Assembly: GCA_041476565.1 (NCBI GenBank)
Contig: JBGOTQ010000001.1
Location: forward strand, 1 to 64,000
Source: DATKMG01 sp041476565
GTDB lineage: Bacteria > Acidobacteriota > Terriglobia > Versatilivoradales > Versatilivoraceae
DNA: 64,000 bases
Direction of reading: 5' to 3'
The translations under genes and the position numbers were made by a program. Shown piece after piece: positions 15,474 through 24,661 of the stretch (position 1 is the first letter of the stretch; each line of letters opens with the position of its first letter). The notes below the pieces were generated by a model, which did not search any database, had not been told where the DNA came from, and saw only the letters and a program-made list of their open reading frames with translations.

Positions 15474-16445
15474 TTAACTCAATAGCCGAACCGCTTCTTT
15501 GGCAAAATAGCTAATAATCATGTCGGCACCGGCTCGTTTGATGCAGGTTAGCGATTCCAGGATAGTGCGATCTTTGTCTAACCATCCCATCTGATACGCC
15601 GCCATCAGGGAAGCATACTCCCCGCTAACCTGATAAGCAGCCACCGGAAGGTCAAATTCCGTCTTTACGCGGTAAATCACATCCAGGTAGGGCATGGCCG
15701 GTTTGACCATCACAATATCGGCTCCCTCCTCAATGTCCAGCGCCACCTCGCGCATGGCTTCCCGCTGATTGGCCGGATCCATCTGGTAGGATCGGCGGTC
15801 TCCGAATTTGGGGGCAGAATCGGCGGCTTCCCTGAAGGGTCCATAAAACCCTGAGGCATATTTAGCTGCATAGGAAAGTATCGGGACACTTTCAAAGTGG
15901 TTCTCATCCAGCACTTCTCGTATGGCGCGCACCCGGCCGTCCATCATGTCGGACGGAGCAATGATGTCCGCACCGGCCTGAGCATAGGCGAGTGCGGCTT
16001 TGGCTAGCAATGCCAGGGTCGCGTCATTGTCGACATCCCCTTCTCGGATTTGGCCGCAATGCCCATGTGAAGTGTATTCACAGAGGCAAACGTCTGTGAT
16101 CACGAGCAATCCCTGAGCTGCTGATTTGATGGCCCGAACAGCCTGCGGGACGATACCGTCGTCAGCGTAAGCTTCGCTCCCGGATTCATCTTTGCTCGAG
16201 GGCAAGCCGAACAGCATGATCGCTGGGATTCCCAGTCGCTCGAGCTGGGTGCACTCCTCAACGAGCCAATCTATTGAAAGATTGTAGTTCCCAGGCATTG
16301 AGCTGATTTCCTTCTTGACCCCTCGGCCCGGACACACGAACAGTGGGTAAATGAAATTCGACGGGGAAAGCCGGGTCTCCCGGACCATGGACCGTAGTGT
16401 TTCGTTAATGCGAAGCCGCCTGGGGCGGTAATAAGGGATTTCCAT
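15474..16445 (-). CDS. hemB: Delta-aminolevulinic acid dehydratase (porphobilinogen synthase)
   Basis: Condenses two 5-aminolevulinate molecules to porphobilinogen. Recognisable segments are RRLRINETLRSMVRETRLSP, the metal-site region CLCEYTSHGHCG, the Schiff-base lysine region SYAAKYASGFYGPFR, and MVKPAMPYLD followed by YQVSGEYA. The CxxxxxHxxC arrangement suggests a zinc- or mixed-metal-type enzyme. ATG 16445 (MEIPYYRP) is chosen because AGGTGA lies 7 bases upstream; the in-frame ATG 16472 is too close to its own purine stretch. 323 residues, typical. First gene of a hemB-hemL pair. Confidence 0.95.
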   Translation of the reverse strand: MEIPYYRPRRLRINETLRSMVRETRLSPSNFIYPLFVCPGRGVKKEISSMPGNYNLSIDWLVEECTQLERLGIPAIMLFGLPSSKDESGSEAYADDGIVPQAVRAIKSAAQGLLVITDVCLCEYTSHGHCGQIREGDVDNDATLALLAKAALAYAQAGADIIAPSDMMDGRVRAIREVLDENHFESVPILSYAAKYASGFYGPFREAADSAPKFGDRRSYQMDPANQREAMREVALDIEEGADIVMVKPAMPYLDVIYRVKTEFDLPVAAYQVSGEYASLMAAYQMGWLDKDRTILESLTCIKRAGADMIISYFAKEAVRLLS

Positions 16446-16605
16446 TTGATCACCTGTCCAGCTGATCTCCATCCTCAGCCGTTATGAGAGACTCGAACCT
16501 CTTTCCGAGAGTTAACCTTGATTCCTCCTCTATCCTGAGACTGTACCCAATCTGCGCTTGCATGGCAATGCCGTTTTCTTCTTGAGGGGTTTCAGCGGCT
16601 TCCTG

Positions 16606-18885
16606 CTAAAAGAGGCGCTCTTGCCTGCGCATGTTTCCGAATGACCCCACGTTTTTCAAGGAAAAGGTGAAGCGAATTTGTGATTCGTTTTGATAGGTCG
16701 GACCGAACTGCCGCAATCCTACCTGCCGCAGTTCCATAGCGATGCCGCAGCAATCCCAATTGTAGGCCAATTGGCCTGCGATATATTGTCGGGTCTTGCT
16801 AGTGAAGTCGTATGCCACGCTCAATGCCGCATTGATCCCTCGCCGCGTGAAGTTGCCGTAACCCCCCATAGCTCGTATCTGGTTGGAGAGACGCTGCTCA
16901 GGGGGGAGGTTCTTGGTGTTGTAATACGTGAGTGCAACAAAGTTGTTGGCAATGTACACCCAACTGCTGACGCTGGAGGCCCGAACGGTTTGAATCTTGG
17001 GATCGTAATCAGTGCGGAAGTCCACAATGTAATGCATTGCTGGAGTAAAACGGACGCGAGTAATCAGCGGCGAGAAGTGACGATACTGATCCAGGAAGCC
17101 GAAGGCGGTTAGCAGATTGACCGGGTAAAAAACGTTGGGGAGACCAGGAACCAGTGCGTTTCCAAACGTCGGATCAAAAAAGTAAATCTGCCCGATCCGA
17201 ACCGATAAGAACTCGCTGGTCGTCGTCCCTCCATCCGAAGTAGGGCGGCGGGAAAAGAAGCGGTTGTTGAGGAAGTATTCAACCTGGTTGGTATTGCTGA
17301 GGATGTCGCGCTCGTCAAAAAGTATCGTCTGGTTGAACTCATTCACCCCTGTCACAAACCGGTAATTCACCTCGGGGTCGACCACGTGTTTGTATCGCTT
17401 CTTGCCGACTTCGAAGACCTTTGCCAGACTGGGTCCATGGAACTTCCCTTGAAAGTCAAACGCCGAGCGAACCAAGTTGTTTGGGGAGACCCCGGTCGGA
17501 GTGCCCGGGGCCAGGCGTTCGGAATAAAACGTCTCCCGGACAGCCACAGAGGGAGTGAAGCTCATCCCTCGAAACCTGAATAGCGGAAAAGTCACTCGCG
17601 GATAGAAATCAAACCGCTGCACCACGGGAGGAGTCTCCACCTTGGAATCTGTGCGACTCAATCCATCCACGGCTGAGTCGAAAGAGAAATAGACGGGCCA
17701 TTCCTTGACTTGATGGGCACGACTGAAGAAATCAAAGCTGGGAAGCGTCCGCGTGGTTACGGGTGTCGGGGAATATAAAGTTGAGCGATGTTCGCCGAAG
17801 AAATTCACACTGTACGTGGAGAAATTTTTTGTGAGAAACCCCGACGAAACCTGATCAGGCCGAAAAATAGTGTTGAAGGAACTTCCGTAGACCTGGCGGA
17901 AGGTCTGAGAACTAACCACATCGACGTTCACTACCCCGCGAAAGCCATTTTCAAAAATGGTGTCGGCAAGGATCCTGCCGCTTTGCCCGCCCTGGCCCAG
18001 ACGGTCGATGGCGAAGAATCCTTGAGCGAAGATATGAGTTCTCTCCCCAGGCCTGGCGCGAAACACCACTTCGCCAGCCTCCCCCCGCAAGGAAAAATAC
18101 TCCCCCGTCGCTAAGAGATCTGCACTCCTCCCCAAAGTCAGGTAGAAAGAATCCCGAAAGGAGCGCCCTTTTGTGGTGGAATTCCCGGTCGACGGGATTA
18201 GTAATCCGCTCTTGCGGCTAGTATCGACTGTGGGCGCCACCATGTAGGGGCTAAAGAAGATCGGAACCTTCTTGACCCGAAAAAAGGAGTGCCTCATCTT
18301 AATATTACTGTCGACCTTCAAGATCCCATTTTTCACCGAAAAGCTCCACTTTGGAACCCGGTCTTCGCAGGCTGTTACAGTGCCATCCTTGACTCGATAA
18401 GTCATCTCCGACAGCTTCTCAACCTCCTTGGCCACAAAGAAGAAACCCGGATCGACCCTCCCTTTGACGTCATAGAAGGTACCGGTCTTGCTTCCAAGAT
18501 TGAACTTGAAATGCTGGCCGTTGACTTTTTGCTGACCCTGCTCAAAGTAGACGTTCCCTTCCCCTTCGACGTCCAGGGTCTCGTCGTTTCCATGTATTTC
18601 ATCTGCTTTCAAAAGCATATCCTGGTAGTGGACTTCCACATTGCCTTTCGCCATGAATTCGTGCTTTGCTGTCCTATGCTGCTCGCGCGCCTCTATGGTC
18701 ATGGTGTCGCCGGTGCGCGAAGTCGAAAGAGGCGGGCTCGGGAGTGTGGCGGTGGGGGCTTGTCCCCTCGTCATCGCGCCCAATTGCAGGAGAAGCAACA
18801 CCGGAAGTAGGTTGCGGACTCGACTCAGCAACTGTTGTCTTTCAAACCAAGGTTGAGGGGAGGGAAAGATAGATGGTCTACGCAA
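16606..18885 (-). CDS. lptD: LPS-assembly outer-membrane protein LptD
   Basis: Inserts lipopolysaccharide into the outer leaflet with LptE. A hydrophobic export segment (NLLPVLLLLQLGA) sits near residues 27-40. An OstA/LptA-like jellyroll follows at about 58-170 (ANGNVEVHY-type repeats, GEGNVYFEQG), then the barrel domain to the C-terminus with many aromatic alternating strands. At 759 residues it is of normal size. The start is a TTG at 18885 with no strong ribosome-binding site, so the true N-terminus is uncertain. No LptE or SurA gene is adjacent. It indicates a diderm LPS-bearing cell. Confidence 0.88.
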   Translation of the reverse strand: MRRPSIFPSPQPWFERQQLLSRVRNLLPVLLLLQLGAMTRGQAPTATLPSPPLSTSRTGDTMTIEAREQHRTAKHEFMAKGNVEVHYQDMLLKADEIHGNDETLDVEGEGNVYFEQGQQKVNGQHFKFNLGSKTGTFYDVKGRVDPGFFFVAKEVEKLSEMTYRVKDGTVTACEDRVPKWSFSVKNGILKVDSNIKMRHSFFRVKKVPIFFSPYMVAPTVDTSRKSGLLIPSTGNSTTKGRSFRDSFYLTLGRSADLLATGEYFSLRGEAGEVVFRARPGERTHIFAQGFFAIDRLGQGGQSGRILADTIFENGFRGVVNVDVVSSQTFRQVYGSSFNTIFRPDQVSSGFLTKNFSTYSVNFFGEHRSTLYSPTPVTTRTLPSFDFFSRAHQVKEWPVYFSFDSAVDGLSRTDSKVETPPVVQRFDFYPRVTFPLFRFRGMSFTPSVAVRETFYSERLAPGTPTGVSPNNLVRSAFDFQGKFHGPSLAKVFEVGKKRYKHVVDPEVNYRFVTGVNEFNQTILFDERDILSNTNQVEYFLNNRFFSRRPTSDGGTTTSEFLSVRIGQIYFFDPTFGNALVPGLPNVFYPVNLLTAFGFLDQYRHFSPLITRVRFTPAMHYIVDFRTDYDPKIQTVRASSVSSWVYIANNFVALTYYNTKNLPPEQRLSNQIRAMGGYGNFTRRGINAALSVAYDFTSKTRQYIAGQLAYNWDCCGIAMELRQVGLRQFGPTYQNESQIRFTFSLKNVGSFGNMRRQERLF

Positions 18886-19073
18886 ATGGAACCCAACAGG
18901 AAAAGCTTCGCCAGGAAATCGACTATTAATACAGTAAACAGTAATCTAGCATGCACCCGGATGCAATTCAATATTGCCGCCACAGGGGCCTTTTGCTAAC
19001 ATACCAGTGGTCCGCTGTATCAATTTTTGAGCAACGGAGCCCCATCTGATTTGGGAGCCTGGAAGGTTAGTGC

Positions 19074-20093
19074 GTGTCCCCTGAAGTAACCTCACAGAAA
19101 TGTCCCTCCTGTAGTAGGGCGAACCTGATCACCGCGAGCATGTGTTGCCAGTGCGGACGTCCTTTAGTCCAACTGACCCAAGCCTCCGGCCTGGCGGACA
19201 GCATCATGGAACTGAAGACGTCTCGTCTGGGTGCAAAGAAGTCGGAGGACAAGAATCTCTCCCGGAACGGATTCACCCAAGACGGAGTCCGAAAGGTTCT
19301 CGATCGGGAGCTTGTCCGCCCCCGGGTAGAGGCTCAGGGGAACGGTGCGACACCAATCGACCCACCCTTCAGACCCGAGTATCACCCATTAGCCGAACGC
19401 GCATTGGAGAAAGTGAATCGGGTTCGCGTTCAAAAGGAATCCCCTCCTCGGTCTGACATTCAAGAGAACAAAGCCCCCCTGCCTGAAGTGGAATCTCCCA
19501 AACTGAATTCCCCGACTGCTCTGGCAGCCAGGAAGGTCAATCGTCAGACGACTCCAAACAGAGGCAAGGTCGAAAGGATTGAAATCAATTTAAGCCAGGG
19601 GGTCTTGCCGTTCGAGGATGCTGCGCTTCCGCACAGCCCTCTTCTGGAGGATGCTCTTTCAACGGGTCTGGCGGCAGCTCCCTTGGCCACACGCGCGATG
19701 GCAGGGACAATCGACGCCCTGTTTATTCTTGGGTGTTTCCTCCTATTTCTAGGGATTGTTTTCTTTGTGCCGGATTTTTCCCTCCCGACGAAATCCTCCC
19801 TCCTGGGATTAGCTGTTGTTCTTATGTTGATGTCTGTTTCCTACCTGTTCTTGTTCATTATTACGGGTGCCCAGACGTTGGGTATGGAGTACGAGAGTTT
19901 GAAGGTGGTCGGTTTTGACGGTCGAATCCCCTCGTTGAAGGAGATTGGACTACGAGTGTTCGGCTCTTTCACTTCTCTCGGGTGTTTTATGCTGGGATTC
20001 ATTTGGGCCTACTTTGATCCCGATCGCCTGACCTGGCATGATCGCATTTCCAAAACGCTGATTGTCCAAAGAAGAGAGCGTCCTTTCAAGTAA
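19074..20093 (+). CDS. Zinc-ribbon plus RDD-family membrane protein
   Basis: 339 residues. An N-terminal double-CxxC zinc ribbon (CPSC at 10-13 and CQCG at 24-28) leads into about 170 residues of charged, low-complexity linker. The C-terminal RDD domain begins LATRAMAGTIDALFILG with the conserved Arg and Asp. It contains three hydrophobic helices and ends DPDRLTWHDRISKTLIV, the second Asp-containing RDD signature. RDD proteins are small membrane proteins of mostly unknown, possibly ion-transport, function. GTG start with GGAAGG upstream. Divergent from lptD across 188 bases. Confidence 0.82.
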   Translation: MSPEVTSQKCPSCSRANLITASMCCQCGRPLVQLTQASGLADSIMELKTSRLGAKKSEDKNLSRNGFTQDGVRKVLDRELVRPRVEAQGNGATPIDPPFRPEYHPLAERALEKVNRVRVQKESPPRSDIQENKAPLPEVESPKLNSPTALAARKVNRQTTPNRGKVERIEINLSQGVLPFEDAALPHSPLLEDALSTGLAAAPLATRAMAGTIDALFILGCFLLFLGIVFFVPDFSLPTKSSLLGLAVVLMLMSVSYLFLFIITGAQTLGMEYESLKVVGFDGRIPSLKEIGLRVFGSFTSLGCFMLGFIWAYFDPDRLTWHDRISKTLIVQRRERPFK

Positions 20094-20120
20094 ACGGAGT
20101 CGGTTCCGGTAAAATGAACT

Positions 20121-20135
20121 TGACTTTCATTTTCA
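20121..20135. promoter_or_regulatory. Fur-box-like operator upstream of FTR1 permease
   Basis: TGACTTTCATTTTCA matches the 7-1-7 Fur consensus TGATAATCATTATCA at 11 of 15 positions. It lies 97 bases upstream of the iron permease start. The surrounding GACTTT and AAAGTC also form 6-base inverted arms. Iron-dependent repression is an inference from consensus match plus target gene. Confidence 0.5.
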
Positions 20136-20231
20136 TGTAAAGTCTGATATTCTTCTACGTCGATAATTCATTGAAATCCTGTGGCTTAAGTGGACTCAGG
20201 TCCAGAATTGTTCTGATAATGGGGGCACCGG

Positions 20232-21086
20232 ATGTTAGAAGGATTTGTCATTACCTTGCGAGAAGGGATGGAGGCCTTCCTTATTGTCGGGTTGTGCCTT
20301 GCTTATTTGCGGAAGAGCGGTCGCCGACACCTGGAGAGAGCTGTGTACTGGGGCATCGCTGTTGCCCTCGTCCTTTGTACTTCCGCTGGAGTAGTCCTCT
20401 ATCAAGCAACGTTTAACCAGTCTTACTGGGAAGCTATCCTCTCGCTGGTGGCAGCACTCTTTGTGGGAACCCTTACCCTGCACATGTGGCGGGCCTCACG
20501 TAGGCTCAGGAAAGAGATCGAAACCCAGCTGGAGCTGGCTTCCGCCAAAACCGGGGGGGCAGCCGCCTATTGGGGCGTCTTTATTTTCACCATCCTGATG
20601 ATTTCTCGGGAGGGCATTGAAACGGCCTTGCTGCTTGGTTCGCTCATGTTCCAGGCACAGGCCCGACCCGTGCTCGCCGGGGGCGTGCTTGGTCTCTTGG
20701 CCGCCATTGGGTTGGCCTTCTTGTGGGCGCATTATGGACGGCGAATCAATCTGTCCCGTTTCTTCCAGGTGACAGCCCTCTTCCTGTTGATCTTTGTCGT
20801 CCAGTTGCTCATCTATTCGTTCCACGAATTTACCGAGGCTTCGCTTTTTTCCAACAGTGAATATCTTCATCGCATTACGGAACCCTACGGGCCCGACGGT
20901 AGATATGGAAAGTTTCTGACGTATTGCTTGGTCCTGATCCCGGCAGGGTGGTTTCTTATCTCCTCAGCGCTGATACGGAAAAAAGACCACCGCAGAAGCC
21001 TGTCCACCCTCCAGTCCCTTGATCCGGTGGGAAGGCCGGTCTTGTCACCAACAGAAAGGGCTCTTGACTGTGGAAAAAGTAATTAA
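20232..21086 (+). CDS. FTR1-family iron permease
   Basis: A 284-residue membrane protein with about seven helices. Two R-E-G-x-E motifs (TLREGMEAFLIVG at the N-terminus and ISREGIETALLLG in helix 4) are the Fe-binding signatures of FTR1/EfeU permeases. No EfeO or EfeB partner or multicopper oxidase is adjacent, so how ferrous iron is oxidised is unclear. A Fur-like operator lies about 97 bases upstream. Its 3' end overlaps the msrB start by 17 bases. Confidence 0.88.
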   Translation: MLEGFVITLREGMEAFLIVGLCLAYLRKSGRRHLERAVYWGIAVALVLCTSAGVVLYQATFNQSYWEAILSLVAALFVGTLTLHMWRASRRLRKEIETQLELASAKTGGAAAYWGVFIFTILMISREGIETALLLGSLMFQAQARPVLAGGVLGLLAAIGLAFLWAHYGRRINLSRFFQVTALFLLIFVVQLLIYSFHEFTEASLFSNSEYLHRITEPYGPDGRYGKFLTYCLVLIPAGWFLISSALIRKKDHRRSLSTLQSLDPVGRPVLSPTERALDCGKSN

Positions 21087-21471
21087 GCCTGATGCCCAGT
21101 GGAGGAAGATTCTTACACCCAAACAATACCAGGTGACCCGCCGGAAAGGTACAGAACCGGCATTTAGCGGGGAGTACTGGGACACGCATGACAGGGGGAC
21201 CTTCCGCTGTGTCTGTTGTGGGAATGATCTGTTCACTTCAAACAAAAAATTCGATTCAGGGACGGGCTGGCCCAGCTTCTGGGATCCTGTTGCCAAAGAA
21301 AACATCCGGACCGTAATCGACAACAGCTTACCCCTGCCGCGAATTGAAGTCCTCTGTAGCCGCTGCGATGCCCATCTCGGACATATTTTTGAAGACGGCC
21401 CAGAACCAACCGGACTGCGCTATTGCATCAACTCTGCAGCCTTAATGTTCGACAGGTCCCCGCAGGAGTGA
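21070..21471 (+). CDS. msrB: Peptide methionine-R-sulfoxide reductase
   Basis: Reduces the R form of methionine sulfoxide in proteins. It carries two CxxC zinc sites (CVCCGN and CSRCDAHLGH), the GTGWPSFWDP segment and the catalytic Cys in RYCINSAAL. It is a 133-residue single-domain enzyme. GTG 21070 is preferred (AAAGGG 9-10 bases upstream). The gene overlaps the 3' end of the FTR1 permease by 17 bases, which suggests co-expression of iron uptake with oxidative-damage repair. Confidence 0.93.
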   Translation: MEKVIKPDAQWRKILTPKQYQVTRRKGTEPAFSGEYWDTHDRGTFRCVCCGNDLFTSNKKFDSGTGWPSFWDPVAKENIRTVIDNSLPLPRIEVLCSRCDAHLGHIFEDGPEPTGLRYCINSAALMFDRSPQE

Positions 21472-21475
21472 CCCC

Positions 21476-22288
21476 TTAACGCTTGGCTTCGAAATCAAAA
21501 TACTCCTGTTCCACAACATACCCTTTGTCTTTCAGCTCGATCTTTAACAGGGTGTGACCGGGAAGATAGAGTCTCTTTCCAAACAACGTCTCAGGCCGAT
21601 AGTCAATTTGGAACTCATATTTGCGCCAGCCTTTGGGGAGCTTGAGTTGCTTAGCAGAGATCCGAAGCAACCGGTTGTCGTTCACACCAACCCAGAGGAG
21701 CCCACGTTGACGGAGGGGGACCGGGTGGCCGAGGATATTGATCTGTTGGCCAGCGAGTTGTGGGACGGTCTCAAATCGGAGAACCTCGCAATTGTTTCCA
21801 TCAATTACTTCCTGCCGCTCTTTATGGAAATCGCTGGCAAAACGATTCTCGAAATCAAACATCTGGTTGATGGCGCCTGTGAAAGGGTTGTCCAGGGTCG
21901 GCAAATCCCCCAACGCGCCGGGGTCATTCCCTGCGGCCCCCCCCCCCCACATACGTGTCTCCCGGAACGTTGCTCGAGTGGCAACCTCCCGGTTTTGTTG
22001 GCGCTCGACTTGATAACCGTTCAGAAATTCACGTCTGGCTAGTGTCTGTCCCTTGGCGTCAGATTCCGTGACGACAAGTCTCTCCCGACATTGAAAACTT
22101 CTTAGCGAAATCTGGTCCATGCTCAGGTTTTCGCTCAAGTGTGTCAGAATCTGCTGATCGTCTTCAAATATGATGGATTCTTCCTGGGCCCAGAGGGGCA
22201 CAACTCCAGTCCCCAGCAGAAACAAAAAAACTGCGCGCAAGAGTGGTTTTTGTTGGTTCACTTCATCTTTCCGAATCCAGTGGGGCAT
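21476..22288 (-). CDS. Exported hypothetical protein with poly-G tract
   Basis: About 270 residues from ATG 22288; a TTG at 22363 is the only longer option. A signal peptide is evident (LLRAVFLFLLGTGVVPLWAQE). The mature part is polar and beta-rich, resembling outer-membrane-lipoprotein-sorting or DUF-type beta sheets, for example LRFETVPQLAG, GLLWVGVNDNRLLRISAK and GHTLLKIELKDKGYVVE. The family is not recognised. The gene is convergent with msrB, with the stops only 4 bases apart. It contains a 12-base G homopolymer encoding Gly-Gly-Gly-Ala, described separately. Confidence 0.65.
   Translation of the reverse strand: MPHWIRKDEVNQQKPLLRAVFLFLLGTGVVPLWAQEESIIFEDDQQILTHLSENLSMDQISLRSFQCRERLVVTESDAKGQTLARREFLNGYQVERQQNREVATRATFRETRMWGGGAAGNDPGALGDLPTLDNPFTGAINQMFDFENRFASDFHKERQEVIDGNNCEVLRFETVPQLAGQQINILGHPVPLRQRGLLWVGVNDNRLLRISAKQLKLPKGWRKYEFQIDYRPETLFGKRLYLPGHTLLKIELKDKGYVVEQEYFDFEAKR
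21937..21948. repeat. 12-base C/G homopolymer inside a coding region
   Basis: Twelve consecutive C on the plus strand, G on the coding strand, lie within the exported hypothetical protein. The frame is intact at this length (TGG GGG GGG GGG GCC). A one-base change would cause a frameshift near mid-protein. It is the longest homopolymer noticed in any coding region of the window. Confidence 0.9.
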
Positions 22289-22519
22289 GCCGGCCAGGGT
22301 CGCGGCCGACCATTGCTCCTGGCTTTCCCAATGTGCTACGATGTCAGAAGGTTGCCTAGTCAAGGGTGTTGGCTACAAGGCGCACGGCAAGGTTGGACGT
22401 TCCGCCACAGACCTTTGCCCCTTGAGACAGTGTGAAGCATCCGTCGGCTGGCGTCAAATTCTTCTTAGCTAGGCCGGTTGTGGCGTTGTTCGATTTCGAG
22501 CTCTTTGGCTGGTCGTCGC

Positions 22520-23383
22520 ATGGCTGGAACGCTGTACGTGGTGGCAACACCCATTGGTAATCTCGAAGACATCACCTTGCGCGCTTTAAGGGTTTTGCGT
22601 GGGGTGGATTTGCTAGCCTGTGAAGACACACGTCAGACATCCAAGTTGCTGGATCACTACCACATCAGCCTCCCTTTGACCAGCTATCATGAGCACAACG
22701 AGCAGGAAAAAGCCGATTATTTATTGGAACAACTCCAAGCCGGGAAGCAGGTGGGCCTGGTTTCAGATTCCGGAACACCCTGCCTCTCGGACCCAGGTTA
22801 CCGCATTGTCCGGGTGGCCCTCGAGAACGGTATCCGGGTGGTTCCTATTCCCGGGGCCAGTGCGCTCATAGCAGCTCTCAGTGCTTCCGGCCGTCCTACA
22901 AATGAATTTGTATTCCTTGGATTCCTGCCCTCCCGCAAGGGTCCCCGCAAAACCTTCCTCCAAAAGCTGAAAGCGGAACCAAGAACGCTGGTCGTTTATG
23001 AGGCTCCCCGTCGTCTTCTGGAGAGCTTGCTGGATATCCGAGAGATCCTTGGGGACCGTCGGCTCACCGTCGCCCGGGAGCTAACGAAAATTCACGAGGA
23101 GTTTTTCTTCGGTCAGGTGTCAGAAGCTTATGACCATTTTCGCGCCCGTACCGTGAAGGGAGAGATTGTCCTCATCCTGGAGAGAGGCGAGCTAACCCGA
23201 AGTTCTTGTGGAACTTTGAATACCGAAGAAATGGACTTGCTTGTGAGAAATGCGATGGTGGTTCATGGGATCAGTCACAGGGAGGCTATCAAACTAGTAG
23301 CCGGGCAGTGGAATGTCTCCCGAAGGGGACTCTACCAACTGCTCGTATCGAGTAAAAGATCTGCCGCAGGAGGCGAGCTGTGA
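22520..23383 (+). CDS. rsmI: 16S rRNA (cytidine-1402-2'-O)-methyltransferase
   Basis: A 287-residue SAM-dependent tetrapyrrole-methylase-fold enzyme that 2'-O-methylates C1402 of 16S rRNA. Signature stretches are LYVVATPIGNLEDITLRAL, CEDTRQTSKLL, LVSDSGTPCLSDPGY and PIPGASALIAALSASG. ATG 22520 is chosen since it begins at the family's normal N-terminus. It overlaps the next gene by four bases (GTGA: aminotransferase GTG and rsmI TGA), so translation is coupled. Confidence 0.95.
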   Translation: MAGTLYVVATPIGNLEDITLRALRVLRGVDLLACEDTRQTSKLLDHYHISLPLTSYHEHNEQEKADYLLEQLQAGKQVGLVSDSGTPCLSDPGYRIVRVALENGIRVVPIPGASALIAALSASGRPTNEFVFLGFLPSRKGPRKTFLQKLKAEPRTLVVYEAPRRLLESLLDIREILGDRRLTVARELTKIHEEFFFGQVSEAYDHFRARTVKGEIVLILERGELTRSSCGTLNTEEMDLLVRNAMVVHGISHREAIKLVAGQWNVSRRGLYQLLVSSKRSAAGGEL

Positions 23384-24543
23384 GACTTGCAAAACGATTG
23401 GGTCGTTTGGGAACTGAAACAGCCTTCGAAGTCCTCGTCAAAGCGCGAGCCTTGGAGGCTCAAGGAAGGGACATCATCCATCTTGAAATCGGAGAGCCAG
23501 ACTTTGCCACGCCGGCCAATGTGGTGGAGGCTGCCAGCCGGGCTCTGCGTGAAGGGTACACCCACTATTGCCCTTCCGCCGGACTCAATGAATTGCGCGA
23601 AGCAATCGCCTGCGAGATCCGGACAACAAGAGGAGTGAAAGTGGACCCCGACTGGATCGTGGTGACGCCCGGGGGAAAACCCATCATGTTCTACTTACTC
23701 CTGGCTGTGGTAGAGGCAGGAGATGAGGTCCTCTATCCGAACCCCGGGTTCCCGATTTACGAGTCTATGATCAACTTCGCGGGTGGGACTCCTGTGCCCA
23801 TCCCCTTGCGACAAGAACTCAAGTTCCGTTTCGATCCCAGAGAGTTCCAAAGCAAGGTGACCGAGCGGACCAAGCTGATCATAATTAACTCCCCTCAAAA
23901 TCCCACTGGCGGCCTGCTCACAGAAAGTGATCTCCAGACTATTGCCGAAGTGGCCAGGGAGCGAGACGTGTTGGTTCTGTCGGATGAGATTTATTCTCAT
24001 ATTATTTACGGGGAGGCTCATCAAAGCATCGCCACCCTCAGCGGAATGCTGGAGCGCACCATCATCCTCGACGGTTTCTCAAAGACTTATGCCATGACAG
24101 GGTGGAGATTGGGCTACGGTGTGATGCACCCTACCCTCCAAACCCACGTCTCCAAGCTGGTGACCAACAGCGTTTCCTGCACAGCCCCGTTTATCCAGCG
24201 AGCAGGCCTTGAAGCCCTGGCGAACACCGCGGCGGCTGTTTCCCACATGGTGGCGGAATTCCGGCGTCGCCGTGACTTGATTGTACGGGGGCTCAACGAA
24301 ATCCCCGGCCTGCAATGCTTGTGTCCTTCTGGCGCCTTCTACGTTTTTCCCAACATTCGGGCCTTTGGCAAGAGTAGCAGTGAGTTTGCAGATCGACTCC
24401 TCATGGAGGCTGGGGTTGCAGCACTATCCGGCACGGCCTTCGGATCCTACGGAGAAGGGTATATTCGGCTTTCTTACGCAAACTCGCTAGAGAACCTGGA
24501 CCGGGCGATCCAAAGGATCCGTGAGTTCACTGCACATTTGTGA
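23380..24543 (+). CDS. Class I/II PLP-dependent aminotransferase (aspartate-type)
   Basis: A 387-residue fold-type I aminotransferase. It has IHLEIGEPDFATP near residue 35, the substrate-binding NSPQNPTGG, DEIYSHIIY (Asp contacting the PLP nitrogen), and the PLP lysine in LDGFSKTYAMTGWRLGY; the arginine of GYIRLSYA binds the substrate carboxylate. It is closest in appearance to AspC-type or alanine/aspartate enzymes; the exact substrate cannot be read. GTG start overlapping the rsmI stop by 4 bases. Confidence 0.9.
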   Translation: MRLAKRLGRLGTETAFEVLVKARALEAQGRDIIHLEIGEPDFATPANVVEAASRALREGYTHYCPSAGLNELREAIACEIRTTRGVKVDPDWIVVTPGGKPIMFYLLLAVVEAGDEVLYPNPGFPIYESMINFAGGTPVPIPLRQELKFRFDPREFQSKVTERTKLIIINSPQNPTGGLLTESDLQTIAEVARERDVLVLSDEIYSHIIYGEAHQSIATLSGMLERTIILDGFSKTYAMTGWRLGYGVMHPTLQTHVSKLVTNSVSCTAPFIQRAGLEALANTAAAVSHMVAEFRRRRDLIVRGLNEIPGLQCLCPSGAFYVFPNIRAFGKSSSEFADRLLMEAGVAALSGTAFGSYGEGYIRLSYANSLENLDRAIQRIREFTAHL

Positions 24544-24661
24544 CCGGCGGCCATTCTTGCAGGCAGGTCGATGGGTTGACAGGTCCGATCCGGAATGGCG
24601 ATCTTTGTCGAAGATCGGTGACTGCACCTCCTTATCCTCGCCCCTCGATCTTCAACGCTGT

